A stretch of 64,000 bases of DNA, taken from positions 170,409 through 234,408 of the forward strand of contig JAOABQ010000050.1 in NCBI GenBank assembly GCA_026418275.1, given 5' to 3'. The position numbers were made by a program, and so were the translations under genes. Each line of letters begins with the position of its first letter. The stretch's first letter is position 1. Shown one piece after another: positions 56,601-64,000 of the stretch. This DNA is from Clostridia bacterium (lineage in GTDB: Bacteria; Bacillota; Clostridia; Acetivibrionales; DSM-2933). The notes below the pieces were generated by a model. The model was not told where the DNA came from. It made no database searches and worked only from the letters and a program-made list of their open reading frames with translations.

Positions 56601-59600
56601 GTAAACAGTAATCCGGGCAAGCCGTTGAAGGAGAGCCTAGTTTACAGCGGGGTATCCATGGGATTGCCCGGTACATTTAAAAAAGCATTTTCAGATGATA
56701 ATTTCCAATATATTAGAGAGGGTAGAAACCTTATTGAACTTCTTACAGAAGATGAGGCAGAAAGCATACTGGATTTAAATATTACAAGACTTGTCAAAAC
56801 TGAAAAGGAAGCAGTATTTAAAAAGATTTCATCAGTTAATGAAGTGATCCATTTTTTGGGTAAGTTTGGCAAAATCGATATGATCAATGATTACCTGATT
56901 GATGAAAAGGTTTTAAATCAGATGAGTCAAACTGTATGTGCCGGAATTGCGGCTGGCTACGAGGCCCTGAAGGATGCAGGAATTCCGCTTGTGAGAGAGT
57001 ACAAAAAGACCGCTTCAGGTGCTGTACTGCCCGGAAGACTTCTGCTGCCTTCAAATATGCAGGAAGACACTGGAATTGTTTTTGCCAACGGACTATGCCC
57101 TATCGAACCTATTATATCTGAGGTGTCAAAGTATACGGCAGCTAAGTTTAGCTCAAGCACTGCAAGTACTAGAAAGGAACTTTTAAAATTTTTTGAGGAT
57201 GTAATTTCAAAGGTAAGTGACTATGATACCAAGAAGGTACTTGCTGATTGGTTTACATTACATTATTCAAGGCTTGCGAATAATCCTGCTGAGTCCCAGT
57301 TATATGAGTTTAATCATAAACTCCTGACGCTAATAACATCCTATGCTAATAATTGGCTTGCACAGTTTATAGGGGCTAAGGGTCCTAATATGCATATTAA
57401 CGCAGCATGCTCATCAACACTAACTGCAGTTACAGTTGCAGAAGATATAATAAGAGCAGGACATGCGGAAAGAATGATTGTCGTTGGTGCGGATATAACA
57501 AGCGGAAAGAATCTCTTACCATGGTTTGGAGCTGCATTTTCAAGTGTTGGGGCTTTGACTGATTCTGATAATTTATATGAAGCAGCTGTTCCTTTCGATA
57601 ATCGCAGAAATGGTATGATTTTAGGTTCCGGAGCGGTTGGTCTCGTTATTGAAAAAGAGGCTGAAGTAGCAAAACGGGGTATGAATGGCATATGCCGTAT
57701 TTTGGGAACCCATTTATTTAACGCTGCAGCGCACCAATCTAAAATTGATACGGGTAAACATTGTATAGAGCTTAACAAATTTATTTCCAAAATGGAAAAT
57801 GATTATCATTTTGATAGAAATGAGATGGCATCCAAAACGGTTTATTGTGCCCATGAGACTTATTCCCATAAAGACGGCGGATGTTCAAGCATGGAAAAGG
57901 CATCTTTGGAGCGCGCTTTTGGTGAAAAGTTTAGGGAAATTAAAGTAATAAGCACAAAGGGAATGACAGGCCATACAATGGGGGCTTCCATTGAAGAGGC
58001 TGTATCGGCAAAAGCGCTGCAGTATCAGAAAATTCCTCCTATTGCAAATTACAGGGAATCTGATCCTAACCTTGTAGGCCTTAATTTATCCAGGGGCGGC
58101 GAATATGACTTTGAATACGTCATAAGGGCAGGATCTGCATTTGGAGGAAACGGGAATTATCATCTCTTGCAGAGGGTAGCAAGGAGAGAAGATAGAATTA
58201 TTGATAAAAAGACTTACAGGAAGTGGATAGAAGAAATTTCATCTCAAGATGCCGAATTAAAGAACTACGGCAGGGTTCTTGTTGCCGAAGGCAAAACAAG
58301 CAATATGACACCGGGAGGATTTGACAATGAGGAATTGGAGCCTGATTCTGGTTATAAAAGTACTCAGTTAAATTCTATTACAAACGTTACTACAAATATA
58401 AAAACCGATATGGCTGTGAAAGTAAATCCTCAAACGGTAACGGATGATGTTTTAGCGGTTTATTCGGAGATTACAAAATATCCCAAGGAAATGCTTGAGT
58501 TATCCATGGAACTGGAAGCTGATTTGGGTATAGATACAGTTAAACAGGCTACAATTTTCTCTATTCTGGCAGAAAAGTTCAACCTGGTTCTTTCAGAGGG
58601 AGAGGCACTTTCAAATTATCCTACCATTGGACATATGGTTGGGCTTGTATTAAAAAACGCTAATTCTCCGGAAACTGTAAAGATAGAAGATAACCTACCA
58701 GAGAAACAGGAAATAGTAAATACAAGGCTTGAGGTTTTAAATCTGATATCTGAAATAACAAAGTATCCTGTTGATATGCTTGAGGATGGCATGGAGCTAG
58801 AAGCAGATTTAGGGATTGATACCATCAAGCAGGCAACAATTTTTTCAATACTCAGGGATAGGTTCGGAATAAATGAGGAGAAGGGTAATGTTGCAAGCTA
58901 TAATACAATAGGAGCAATAATTGAGGCCGTAAAACAAAATAGCAATAAGGCCAGCTGTGAATTAAGTAAAGTTGGTATTGCAGGTAGTGGAGAAAATTCA
59001 CAGGATAAACAAGGATCAAGTTTAGCTGGACAGAATGGATCTGATATCAGACTTGAGGTTTTAAATCTGATATCAGAAATAACAAAGTATCCTGTTGATA
59101 TGCTTGAGGATGGCATGGAACTTGAAGCTGATTTAGGGATTGATACGATCAAGCAGGCAACCATCTTTTCAATACTCAGGGATAAGTTCGAAACAGATGA
59201 AGAAAAGGGTGATGTTGCACGTTATACTACAATTAGGGCAATTGTTGAGGGTGTAAGACAAAATAGCAAAAAGTCCGGCAGTGAGTTGATTAATTCCAGT
59301 ATGCTGCAAAGAGCAGAGAGTTTTCAGTATAAAAAAAGTGGTATGGGTGAAATAAAGGTGGCAGGGAGAATAAATACCCGCCAGCAGGTTTTAGATCTGA
59401 TATCAGAAATTACAAAGTACCCGGTTGAAATGCTTGAGGATGATATGGAGCTTGAAGCGGATCTGGGGATTGATACCATTAAACAGGCAACAATTTTTTC
59501 AGAATTAAGAGAGAGATTTACTCTGGACGCTGATACTAAAATTAATCCATCTCAGTTTAAAACAATTAAAGCAATCGTTGATGTAATGGAAAACAGTGTT

Positions 59601-62159
59601 TCAAAACCTGCCAATCATGATGAATCTGCTGCTGATGCAAATATGAATGCCGAGGCTGACATTTTATCGGAAAGTGACAATCATTTTGAAATAGAATTAT
59701 GTGTTCAACATCCTGTCGTTGTTGAAGAAAATATTAAAGTCAAGGATTATGATTTAAACAAAAAAAATGTAATAGTCATAGGTGATCATTCCGAAACGGT
59801 CAAAAAAGCAGCGAAATACTTTAAAAAAAATTCATCTTGTATTTGTGAATTTGTATTTGAAAAATGTCTGGATTCAAACGAGCTGGAGAAAAGGGTTCAT
59901 GATATGAAGGATCAAATACTGACTGCGGATGTTGTTATAGACTTGGGTCATTTGGGAGATGTATTTGAATTTGAAAAGTTTGTAGGTGGTATGGAGAAAG
60001 AAGTCCTTAGCCTAAACAGCCTGGTAAGATTCCAGTTTTATAAGTATCTTATTCAAATAAGGCCTGATCCTGTGCTAAGAATTTTATGCGTTGTCTCTAT
60101 GGATGGGTGCTTTGGATTTGCAGATCAAAAGAATTTAAAGATAGATCCTTACTACGGTGCTTTATGTGGATTTTACAAAGGCCTTAGAAAAGAGTTTGGA
60201 AAATCCAAAGTAAAAATAGTTGATTTAAGTAGCTTTGAAGGGTTAACTGATGAAGTATTATCAAGGCTTGCTGCTGAAATTAAGGGAGAATTCGATCCCT
60301 ATGAGATAGGCTATAGGGATGATACAAGAGTGACACTAAAGCTTGACAATGTTGACCGTTTAGAACTTACGCCTGTTGAAAGTTTGGATTCAAAGCATAT
60401 CTTTATCACCGGAGGCGGGAATGGAATAACTGCAGAAATCGTTCTTGGAATTTCAAAGATAGCTAAGGCTAAGTTCACAATCATTGGAAGGACATCAATC
60501 CCATCCAATATTGAAGCACTTTCAAAGCTAGATGGAAAATCATTGGAACAAAAGAAGATGGAAATATACGATAGACTTAAAAAAGAAGGTAAAAAGGCAG
60601 CACCCGCTGAGGTTCAAAAAGAATATAACAGACTGATGAATGCTATTTCCGTATACAAGCTTTTAGAATCAATAAGGAAAAACGGAGGCGAGGCAAATTA
60701 CTTTAGCTCTGATGTGACGGACTATGAAAGCTTAAAGGAAACTTTAAAAGAAGCTGTAAGGGCTTTCGGACCTGTAAATGTCATTATTCATGGTGCAGGA
60801 ATTGAGAAAAGCAATCATATAAGCCGGAAAACGGAAGGGGAATTTAAGGAAGTATTTTCAACAAAGGCTGCCGGCTTATGCAATTTGTACCGTTTGGCGG
60901 ATAAAAAGGAATTAAAAGTACTGATAGGCTTTTCATCCATATCCGGAAGGTTTGGAAATGAAGCGCAGCTGGATTATTGCTCGGCGAATAGTTTTATAAG
61001 CAGCTTTATGTCTATGGTTAAATCACAGGAAGAAGGAATCAGGGCTTTAAGTATATCCTGGTCCGGCTGGAAAGACAAAGGTATGGCATGGAGAAATGAG
61101 TTCGTAAAAGAAAACTCGGAGGAATTGGGACTTAATTTCATTGAGCCTGATAGAGGAACCGGTGAGTTTATAAACATTTTAATGAGTAAAATCAATCTGG
61201 ACGAAATTGTTATAAGTAAAGGCCTAAGCCTATTTACCGGATCCCAAAAGTGGCATGGTATGAAGAATCCGGCACCCCTTATTGATTGGATCAGTAAAAA
61301 GGATAGGAATATAGAAAGCGTGTATAAGGTGCTTTCTGTAAAGCGGGACCCTATTATTGATCATCATAGGCTTGGAAAAACGCCTTTGATGCCTGCTGTA
61401 GGTTTTATGGAGATGGGTGCCGAGACTCACAGCTTGATTTTTGGAAAGAAGGATCATTATTGTTTTAAAAATATTAAATTGGACAATGCTTTAAAGCTTT
61501 ATAATGAAAAACCGCAAGAGATCATTATGAAGCTAAAGAAGTCAGATTCAGGCGATTTGATTGAGGCAGTTTTTTATAATTATTTCAAGCCTAAGATTGG
61601 AAAGACTCAGTTGGTTAAGCTAAACAGTATGAAAGTATCGGGAAATATTGCGGATTTTGAGTATTTGAGCGAGCTAAGACGAGTTGAAACAGACAATATG
61701 ATAGAAATTACATTGAAGGATTCCATTGATCAGGCATCTCAAAAGCTTAATAATGCAATAAATTTAGGGCCTTTGTTTATGAATGACAAGTCAGCAAAAA
61801 TCAACAAGTTTAAGTACAATGAAAAGGGAGGAGTCTTAACCGTTGCATTATCAGAGGAACAAATAAGCAATAAAAAGTATAATTTAAATAATTTGCTTAT
61901 AAATCCGGCATTTGCAGACTCTCTGATGCAGGCCTGTGGCGTTCACTCCTCGGTCGGTACTGATGAAATCTACCTGCCGTGGGAAATTGGGGAGTTTGGT
62001 GTTGTAAAAGCTCCAAAGGAACCGGGATTATTCAAGGCTTATGCTAAGATGATAGAAAACACTGATCAGGAGAGGTCATATCATGTTGTATTGTACAATG
62101 ACAAAGGAGAACTCTGCTATTATGCAAAAAATGTTATTGTAAAGCGTATACTACAATGA
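53676..62159 (+). CDS. PUFA-synthase-like megasynthase KS-AT-KS-ACPx4-KR-DH
   Basis: 2827 residues from ATG 53676 (GGGAGG upstream). KS1 (~8-465): SACASSL with Cys220, His354 in EAHGTGT, His395 in NIGHLRNAAG. AT (~605-930): FPGQGSQY, GHSLGE with Ser695. KS2 (~990-1500): long N-terminal part, NAACSSTL with Cys1245, His1393, His1433. Four carrier domains centred on Thr1621, Thr1716, Thr1824 and Thr1934 (LGIDTIKQATIF or LGIDTVKQATIF). KR (~2240-2530): GGGNGITAE and SSISGRFGNEAQLDYCSAN with Tyr2434. Double hot-dog DH (~2555-2827): DHHRLGKTPLMPAVG (His2563/2564), DSLMQACG (Asp2748). No ER, methyltransferase or thioesterase. It likely makes an extended, dehydrated acyl chain. Confidence 0.9.
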   Translation: MKKYNYPGERIAVVAMGCLMPDAVNTDLLWKNILNKKISIKDVPDHIVNTSLYYRPEVRGKANKNDKTYTKVVAIPDEINFLNLSRKYRIPPAMAEYFDTNQKAAIYCVDQAVEKMKSSLPKERTAVILCSGSPGGKFENVVRRTFFATVENAILNHPRILGGESRKMEEILKEVSTEVLKNTQSITEDTTTGYLQNITASRISNIFDLWGPSYVIDSACASSLTAIAVSVAGLLNHEYDAVISGGVEVSLSEVPLIAFSGINAFSPDGSYPFDSRANGFVTGLGGGIAVLKRLSDALRDGDQIYSIISGYGQGSDGKGKYIAAPSEEGQVRTIQSACKMSGYSVDTIEMVEAHGTGTIVGDVVEVSALKKAFASLGAQKGNNCGLGSIKSNIGHLRNAAGIAGFIKATLALQNKVLPATANIQEVNPKLGLEGSPFYVLNENKKWMENSTHPRRANVSAYGFGGANYHLCLEEFRPEFLQKTYSFSSLSESKNTDQSLETLKGKEEVVFFSGDSIEDIERGFKSFVDHYEDGSFEKAVYIHNLSVSSDKDWRISICADSLEQLKDKWQLLTQYISEEKLSEANHLNLRGIYIGKGPKVSSSQIAFMFPGQGSQYPNMLKELYETYPAVKSFYLKADALWKAKYNNSVMPLLLAEDEGQLKNTKNTHPAMFLSNMGMYTLLCEAGLKADYMIGHSLGEITSLFAGEMVDLKSAINIIGERGFSFDGIDVNKRGKMISVRAKGDKLKEIIGDNGFKISIANINSDEQTVVGGESEEIDRFFDFLAKNSYKHTVLNVSHAFHTSMVTKAADAFYEIVKDIKFNHPKSKIMACHLTDFYNDLKIENMADLLKDQILSSVNFKDSILKLYDSGVRVFIETGPSNVLTNLVKNILSDKDVKIVNTNNKSKCSVEAFKQGLAALFAYGVEVSSVPSNHILGLQEEGTASVVYNVGAKTVDLSFDKNNGLKQEFTGTMQKDIVNSNPGKPLKESLVYSGVSMGLPGTFKKAFSDDNFQYIREGRNLIELLTEDEAESILDLNITRLVKTEKEAVFKKISSVNEVIHFLGKFGKIDMINDYLIDEKVLNQMSQTVCAGIAAGYEALKDAGIPLVREYKKTASGAVLPGRLLLPSNMQEDTGIVFANGLCPIEPIISEVSKYTAAKFSSSTASTRKELLKFFEDVISKVSDYDTKKVLADWFTLHYSRLANNPAESQLYEFNHKLLTLITSYANNWLAQFIGAKGPNMHINAACSSTLTAVTVAEDIIRAGHAERMIVVGADITSGKNLLPWFGAAFSSVGALTDSDNLYEAAVPFDNRRNGMILGSGAVGLVIEKEAEVAKRGMNGICRILGTHLFNAAAHQSKIDTGKHCIELNKFISKMENDYHFDRNEMASKTVYCAHETYSHKDGGCSSMEKASLERAFGEKFREIKVISTKGMTGHTMGASIEEAVSAKALQYQKIPPIANYRESDPNLVGLNLSRGGEYDFEYVIRAGSAFGGNGNYHLLQRVARREDRIIDKKTYRKWIEEISSQDAELKNYGRVLVAEGKTSNMTPGGFDNEELEPDSGYKSTQLNSITNVTTNIKTDMAVKVNPQTVTDDVLAVYSEITKYPKEMLELSMELEADLGIDTVKQATIFSILAEKFNLVLSEGEALSNYPTIGHMVGLVLKNANSPETVKIEDNLPEKQEIVNTRLEVLNLISEITKYPVDMLEDGMELEADLGIDTIKQATIFSILRDRFGINEEKGNVASYNTIGAIIEAVKQNSNKASCELSKVGIAGSGENSQDKQGSSLAGQNGSDIRLEVLNLISEITKYPVDMLEDGMELEADLGIDTIKQATIFSILRDKFETDEEKGDVARYTTIRAIVEGVRQNSKKSGSELINSSMLQRAESFQYKKSGMGEIKVAGRINTRQQVLDLISEITKYPVEMLEDDMELEADLGIDTIKQATIFSELRERFTLDADTKINPSQFKTIKAIVDVMENSVSKPANHDESAADANMNAEADILSESDNHFEIELCVQHPVVVEENIKVKDYDLNKKNVIVIGDHSETVKKAAKYFKKNSSCICEFVFEKCLDSNELEKRVHDMKDQILTADVVIDLGHLGDVFEFEKFVGGMEKEVLSLNSLVRFQFYKYLIQIRPDPVLRILCVVSMDGCFGFADQKNLKIDPYYGALCGFYKGLRKEFGKSKVKIVDLSSFEGLTDEVLSRLAAEIKGEFDPYEIGYRDDTRVTLKLDNVDRLELTPVESLDSKHIFITGGGNGITAEIVLGISKIAKAKFTIIGRTSIPSNIEALSKLDGKSLEQKKMEIYDRLKKEGKKAAPAEVQKEYNRLMNAISVYKLLESIRKNGGEANYFSSDVTDYESLKETLKEAVRAFGPVNVIIHGAGIEKSNHISRKTEGEFKEVFSTKAAGLCNLYRLADKKELKVLIGFSSISGRFGNEAQLDYCSANSFISSFMSMVKSQEEGIRALSISWSGWKDKGMAWRNEFVKENSEELGLNFIEPDRGTGEFINILMSKINLDEIVISKGLSLFTGSQKWHGMKNPAPLIDWISKKDRNIESVYKVLSVKRDPIIDHHRLGKTPLMPAVGFMEMGAETHSLIFGKKDHYCFKNIKLDNALKLYNEKPQEIIMKLKKSDSGDLIEAVFYNYFKPKIGKTQLVKLNSMKVSGNIADFEYLSELRRVETDNMIEITLKDSIDQASQKLNNAINLGPLFMNDKSAKINKFKYNEKGGVLTVALSEEQISNKKYNLNNLLINPAFADSLMQACGVHSSVGTDEIYLPWEIGEFGVVKAPKEPGLFKAYAKMIENTDQERSYHVVLYNDKGELCYYAKNVIVKRILQ
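58727..59190 (+). repeat. Recently duplicated carrier-domain DNA
   Basis: About 135 bp around 58727-58863 recur almost unchanged 324 bp later (59051-59187), coding for the cores of carrier domains 2 and 3 (LNLISEITKYPVDMLEDG). Identity at silent positions is high, pointing to a recent duplication or gene conversion. Domains 1 and 4 are more divergent. Confidence 0.75.
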
Positions 62160-62176
62160 TATACAATGATTAAAGT

Positions 62177-62866
62177 ATGGAAAAAACAGAAACCATGTTA
62201 AAAGATGCACTGAATTCATTAAGTGAAAGCTTAGAATTTGAATTCTGCCTGGTAAATATGATGGATTTTGAAAGGAGACTGGAGAAGGATTTAAGCCTTC
62301 TCTCAGTTCTCACTGAAAAAGAAACAGATTATCTTAACAATCTGAAGATTAATAAGAACAAAATTCAATGGATATCAGGAAGATATGCTGTTAAGTCCGC
62401 GTTGTTTAGGCATAAGCTTTCAGAATCAACGATTGTAAATACAGCATGTATAGATGTGTTAAAGGGGCCGGATTCTGCTCCATACCTTTCTCAATACCCG
62501 GAGTTATGCGTATCGATTACCCACTCTTTTCCATACTGCATCGGCATTGTGGCAAAAAACAAATTCGGTGTGGATATTGAGAAAATATTTAAGCCTGAAG
62601 ACTCGTTGATTGAGCACTTCTATAGCGAAAATGAAAAAGGGATTTTGAATTGCTTTAAAGGTACCGAGGAGTATTCTAAAAAAGCGATGGTGTTTTGGAC
62701 GAGAAAAGAAGCAGCTTCAAAAGTTTTTAAGCAAGGTATGAAGCTGGATTTTAAGGGCCTTGATACATCCAGGGATCGAGCTATAATAAATTGCTGCAAT
62801 ATTCACTTTAAATCAATTGTTTGCAATGACTTCTGTGTCTCAATAGCTTTTGAAGATGGAATATAA
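62177..62866 (+). CDS. Sfp-type 4'-phosphopantetheinyl transferase
   Basis: 229 residues. Motifs: KNKIQWISGRYAVKSALF (start of the core), ISITHSFPYCIGIVA, FGVDIEK (magnesium-binding Asp and Glu) and FWTRKEAASK (W-x-x-K-E-A). It moves the phosphopantetheine arm from CoA onto carrier proteins. It is the last gene of the cluster, 17 bp after the megasynthase. If the Thr carrier domains are really modified, this enzyme is the first candidate to do so. Confidence 0.92.
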   Translation: MEKTETMLKDALNSLSESLEFEFCLVNMMDFERRLEKDLSLLSVLTEKETDYLNNLKINKNKIQWISGRYAVKSALFRHKLSESTIVNTACIDVLKGPDSAPYLSQYPELCVSITHSFPYCIGIVAKNKFGVDIEKIFKPEDSLIEHFYSENEKGILNCFKGTEEYSKKAMVFWTRKEAASKVFKQGMKLDFKGLDTSRDRAIINCCNIHFKSIVCNDFCVSIAFEDGI

Positions 62867-63010
62867 TAAGCAAATTATTAGAGCATAAGTAGTATGTAGC
62901 TTACAAAACGAATATTAAATCCGATAGAAAATTGGAAATAAATGAAAATACCAATGATTGATGACGGTTTTGACTAGGGTGATTGAAGGTTTTGCAGAGT
63001 GTTCTGTGGT

Positions 63011-63875
63011 TTACAGTGTTTTGGCCCGTTTAATTTTGTCAGCACCAAAACGGGCTCTTAAGGAATCAATTGTCTTTTCAATTTTTTCCTCTTTATCGTT
63101 TTCCGGCGTACTGCCAATATCAAAAATTGAAATCTGGGAAGACTCACTTTCCTGGAAATTGGAAAGGCCAATGCCTAAAAGTCTGACAGGACGGCGGGAG
63201 TTCCAGTTCTCATCCAGCAGCATACTGCCTGTTCTATAGATATCCCTCGTTAAATAGGTTGGGGATATGGATTTTTGCCTTGTAATAGTCTGAAAATCAC
63301 TGTACTTGATGGAAATAGTAACGGTTTTTCCTTTCAATCCCTGTCTTCTTGCATCAGTGCCTACATCCTCGGCCAAACGGAACAGCATGTCTTTGGCAAA
63401 TTCCAGGTCAGCGGTGTCTTCTGGAAGTGTTGTTGAGCGGCTGATTGATTTACTTTGATGATGGGGTGTATCTGAAACAGGGGAGGCATCTTCTCCATTG
63501 GACAGCCTTTTTAATTCGTGTCCATATTTCCAAAAAAACTGGCGTAGAAGCTTTAAGTCATAAGCAGCAATATCTCCTATAAGATTAATACCGAGGCTTA
63601 CAAGCTTTTTTTCTGTTTGTTTGCCTATTCCGTACATTTCTCTTATAGGAAGAGGCCAAAGTTTTTTAGGCACGTCTTTTTTCCAAATTTCTGTAATCCC
63701 AAGGGGCTTCTTTCTCTCGGATGCCATTTTGGAGAGGAATTTATTTTCGGATATACCGATAGAACACCACAGGTCCAACTCCTTTTGAATGTCCTTCATG
63801 ATCCTTTGGGCAATATCCAAAGGGCTTCCAAAGAGGCCTTCACAGCCTGTTAAATCCATGTAGGCTAAGCATTCA
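63011..63875 (-). CDS. dinB: DNA polymerase IV (DinB/Y-family), 3' exon
   Basis: The C-terminal ~287 residues of a Y-family polymerase: ECLAYMDLTG (near the catalytic S-I-D-E motif), ENKFLSKMASERKKP (palm), the helix-hairpin-helix MYGIGKQTEKKLVSLGI, and the little-finger domain (SKSISRSTTL; VTISIKYSDFQTI). It lacks the first ~100 residues because a group II intron ends at about 63876. The intron is in the same direction, so splicing could restore the protein. Y-family polymerases copy damaged DNA. The D-E-C-L-A-Y-M-D wording is two residues longer than the usual D-E-A-Y-x-D, so the exact junction may be a few bases off. Confidence 0.85.
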
Positions 63876-64000
63876 GTGCCTTATCTGGTCGCCCAGATAG
63901 GTTTCCAAATACTCGCCCCCAAACCGCACGTACACCTCTCGATGTATGCGGCTCTCCATTTACACATCAGTTTGCTTTATTTTGTGTATTATTTCAAAGC
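63876..64000 (-). mobile_element. Group II intron, 3' end (domains V and VI)
   Basis: On the minus strand, 63954-63921 folds as domain V: GAGCCGCA/TGCGGTTT lower stem, CG bulge, TACATC/GGTGTA upper stem and GAGA tetraloop. 63901-63879 folds as domain VI: CCTATCTGG, GCGA loop, CCAGATAAGG, with one bulged A (63882 or 63881) about 7 nt before a 3' end in AC at 63876. The remaining 46 nt at the edge fit the end of domain IV. The reverse transcriptase gene and 5' end lie beyond the window. Confidence 0.88.

Noticed and set aside
56640..58200. Second KS of the megasynthase read as a chain-length factor
   Set aside because: Cys1245 and both histidines are present, so it is a ketosynthase by sequence.
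62958..63239. 93-codon plus-strand frame after the phosphopantetheinyl transferase
   Set aside because: It lies largely antisense to the dinB exon and has no ribosome-binding site.
1..64000. CRISPR arrays, rRNA and tRNA genes
   Set aside because: No regularly spaced direct repeats of CRISPR type and no tRNA- or rRNA-like segments were noticed on reading; a covariance-model scan was not possible here.

Overview
The window looks like a piece of the chromosome of a low-GC, endospore-forming, flagellated clostridial Firmicute. This rests on spoVM, ylbJ, motAB, strong AGGAGG-type ribosome-binding sites, A/T-rich intergenic spacers with clean rho-independent terminators, and a spoVM-rpmB-recG-rsmD-coaD-ylbJ neighbourhood familiar from Bacillus and Clostridia. 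No species is assigned.

Layout. 1-2442: the 3' part of a PDZ-like protein, then a three-gene operon of very small unknown proteins. 2528-5065: an MBOAT/SGNH pair of the extracellular O-acetylation type. 5385-22073: a block of four large repeat proteins (deacetylase-like plus FG-GAP; SBBP propeller; BNR-like propeller plus FG-GAP; a 2384-residue mosaic with ten cadherin-like repeats), interrupted by an MFS transporter and a chagasin-type protease inhibitor. None of the four has a recognisable signal peptide. 22571-30000: a beta-lactamase-fold lipoprotein, motAB, an NHL-type lipoprotein, a small membrane protein and an HD-GYP phosphodiesterase with a tiny overlapping gene. 30135-36553: glgA, nth, an enlarged FtsA-like ATPase and a diguanylate cyclase whose start cannot be found in frame. 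36721-38762: a phage-like regulatory island (ImmA-type protease, XRE repressor, operator-like repeats, a LexA-type box, an ArpU/sigma-like protein). 38759-45202: core genes, including a 23-codon spoVM. 45396-48243: a choline-kinase-like phosphotransferase, a tandem-Cache membrane sensor without an output domain, and a short secreted peptide gene.

The most interesting region is 48557-62866, a co-directional lipid/polyketide cluster: a KAS III-like protein without its catalytic cysteine, a discrete acyl carrier protein, a second KAS III-like protein with the cysteine, an AMP-forming acyl ligase, an alpha/beta hydrolase, a 2827-residue KS-AT-KS-ACPx4-KR-DH megasynthase and an Sfp-type phosphopantetheinyl transferase. 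All four carrier domains in the megasynthase have Thr where the phosphopantetheine-bearing Ser is expected, while the discrete ACP keeps Ser. A plausible scheme is that the ligase charges the discrete ACP with an acyl starter, the KAS III-like pair condenses or transfers it, the PUFA-synthase-like megaenzyme extends and partly reduces it, and the hydrolase releases it; the product is unknown.

At the right edge, a dinB-type polymerase gene is interrupted in the sense direction by a group II intron. Its domains V and VI can be folded by eye, and the rest of the intron lies beyond the window.
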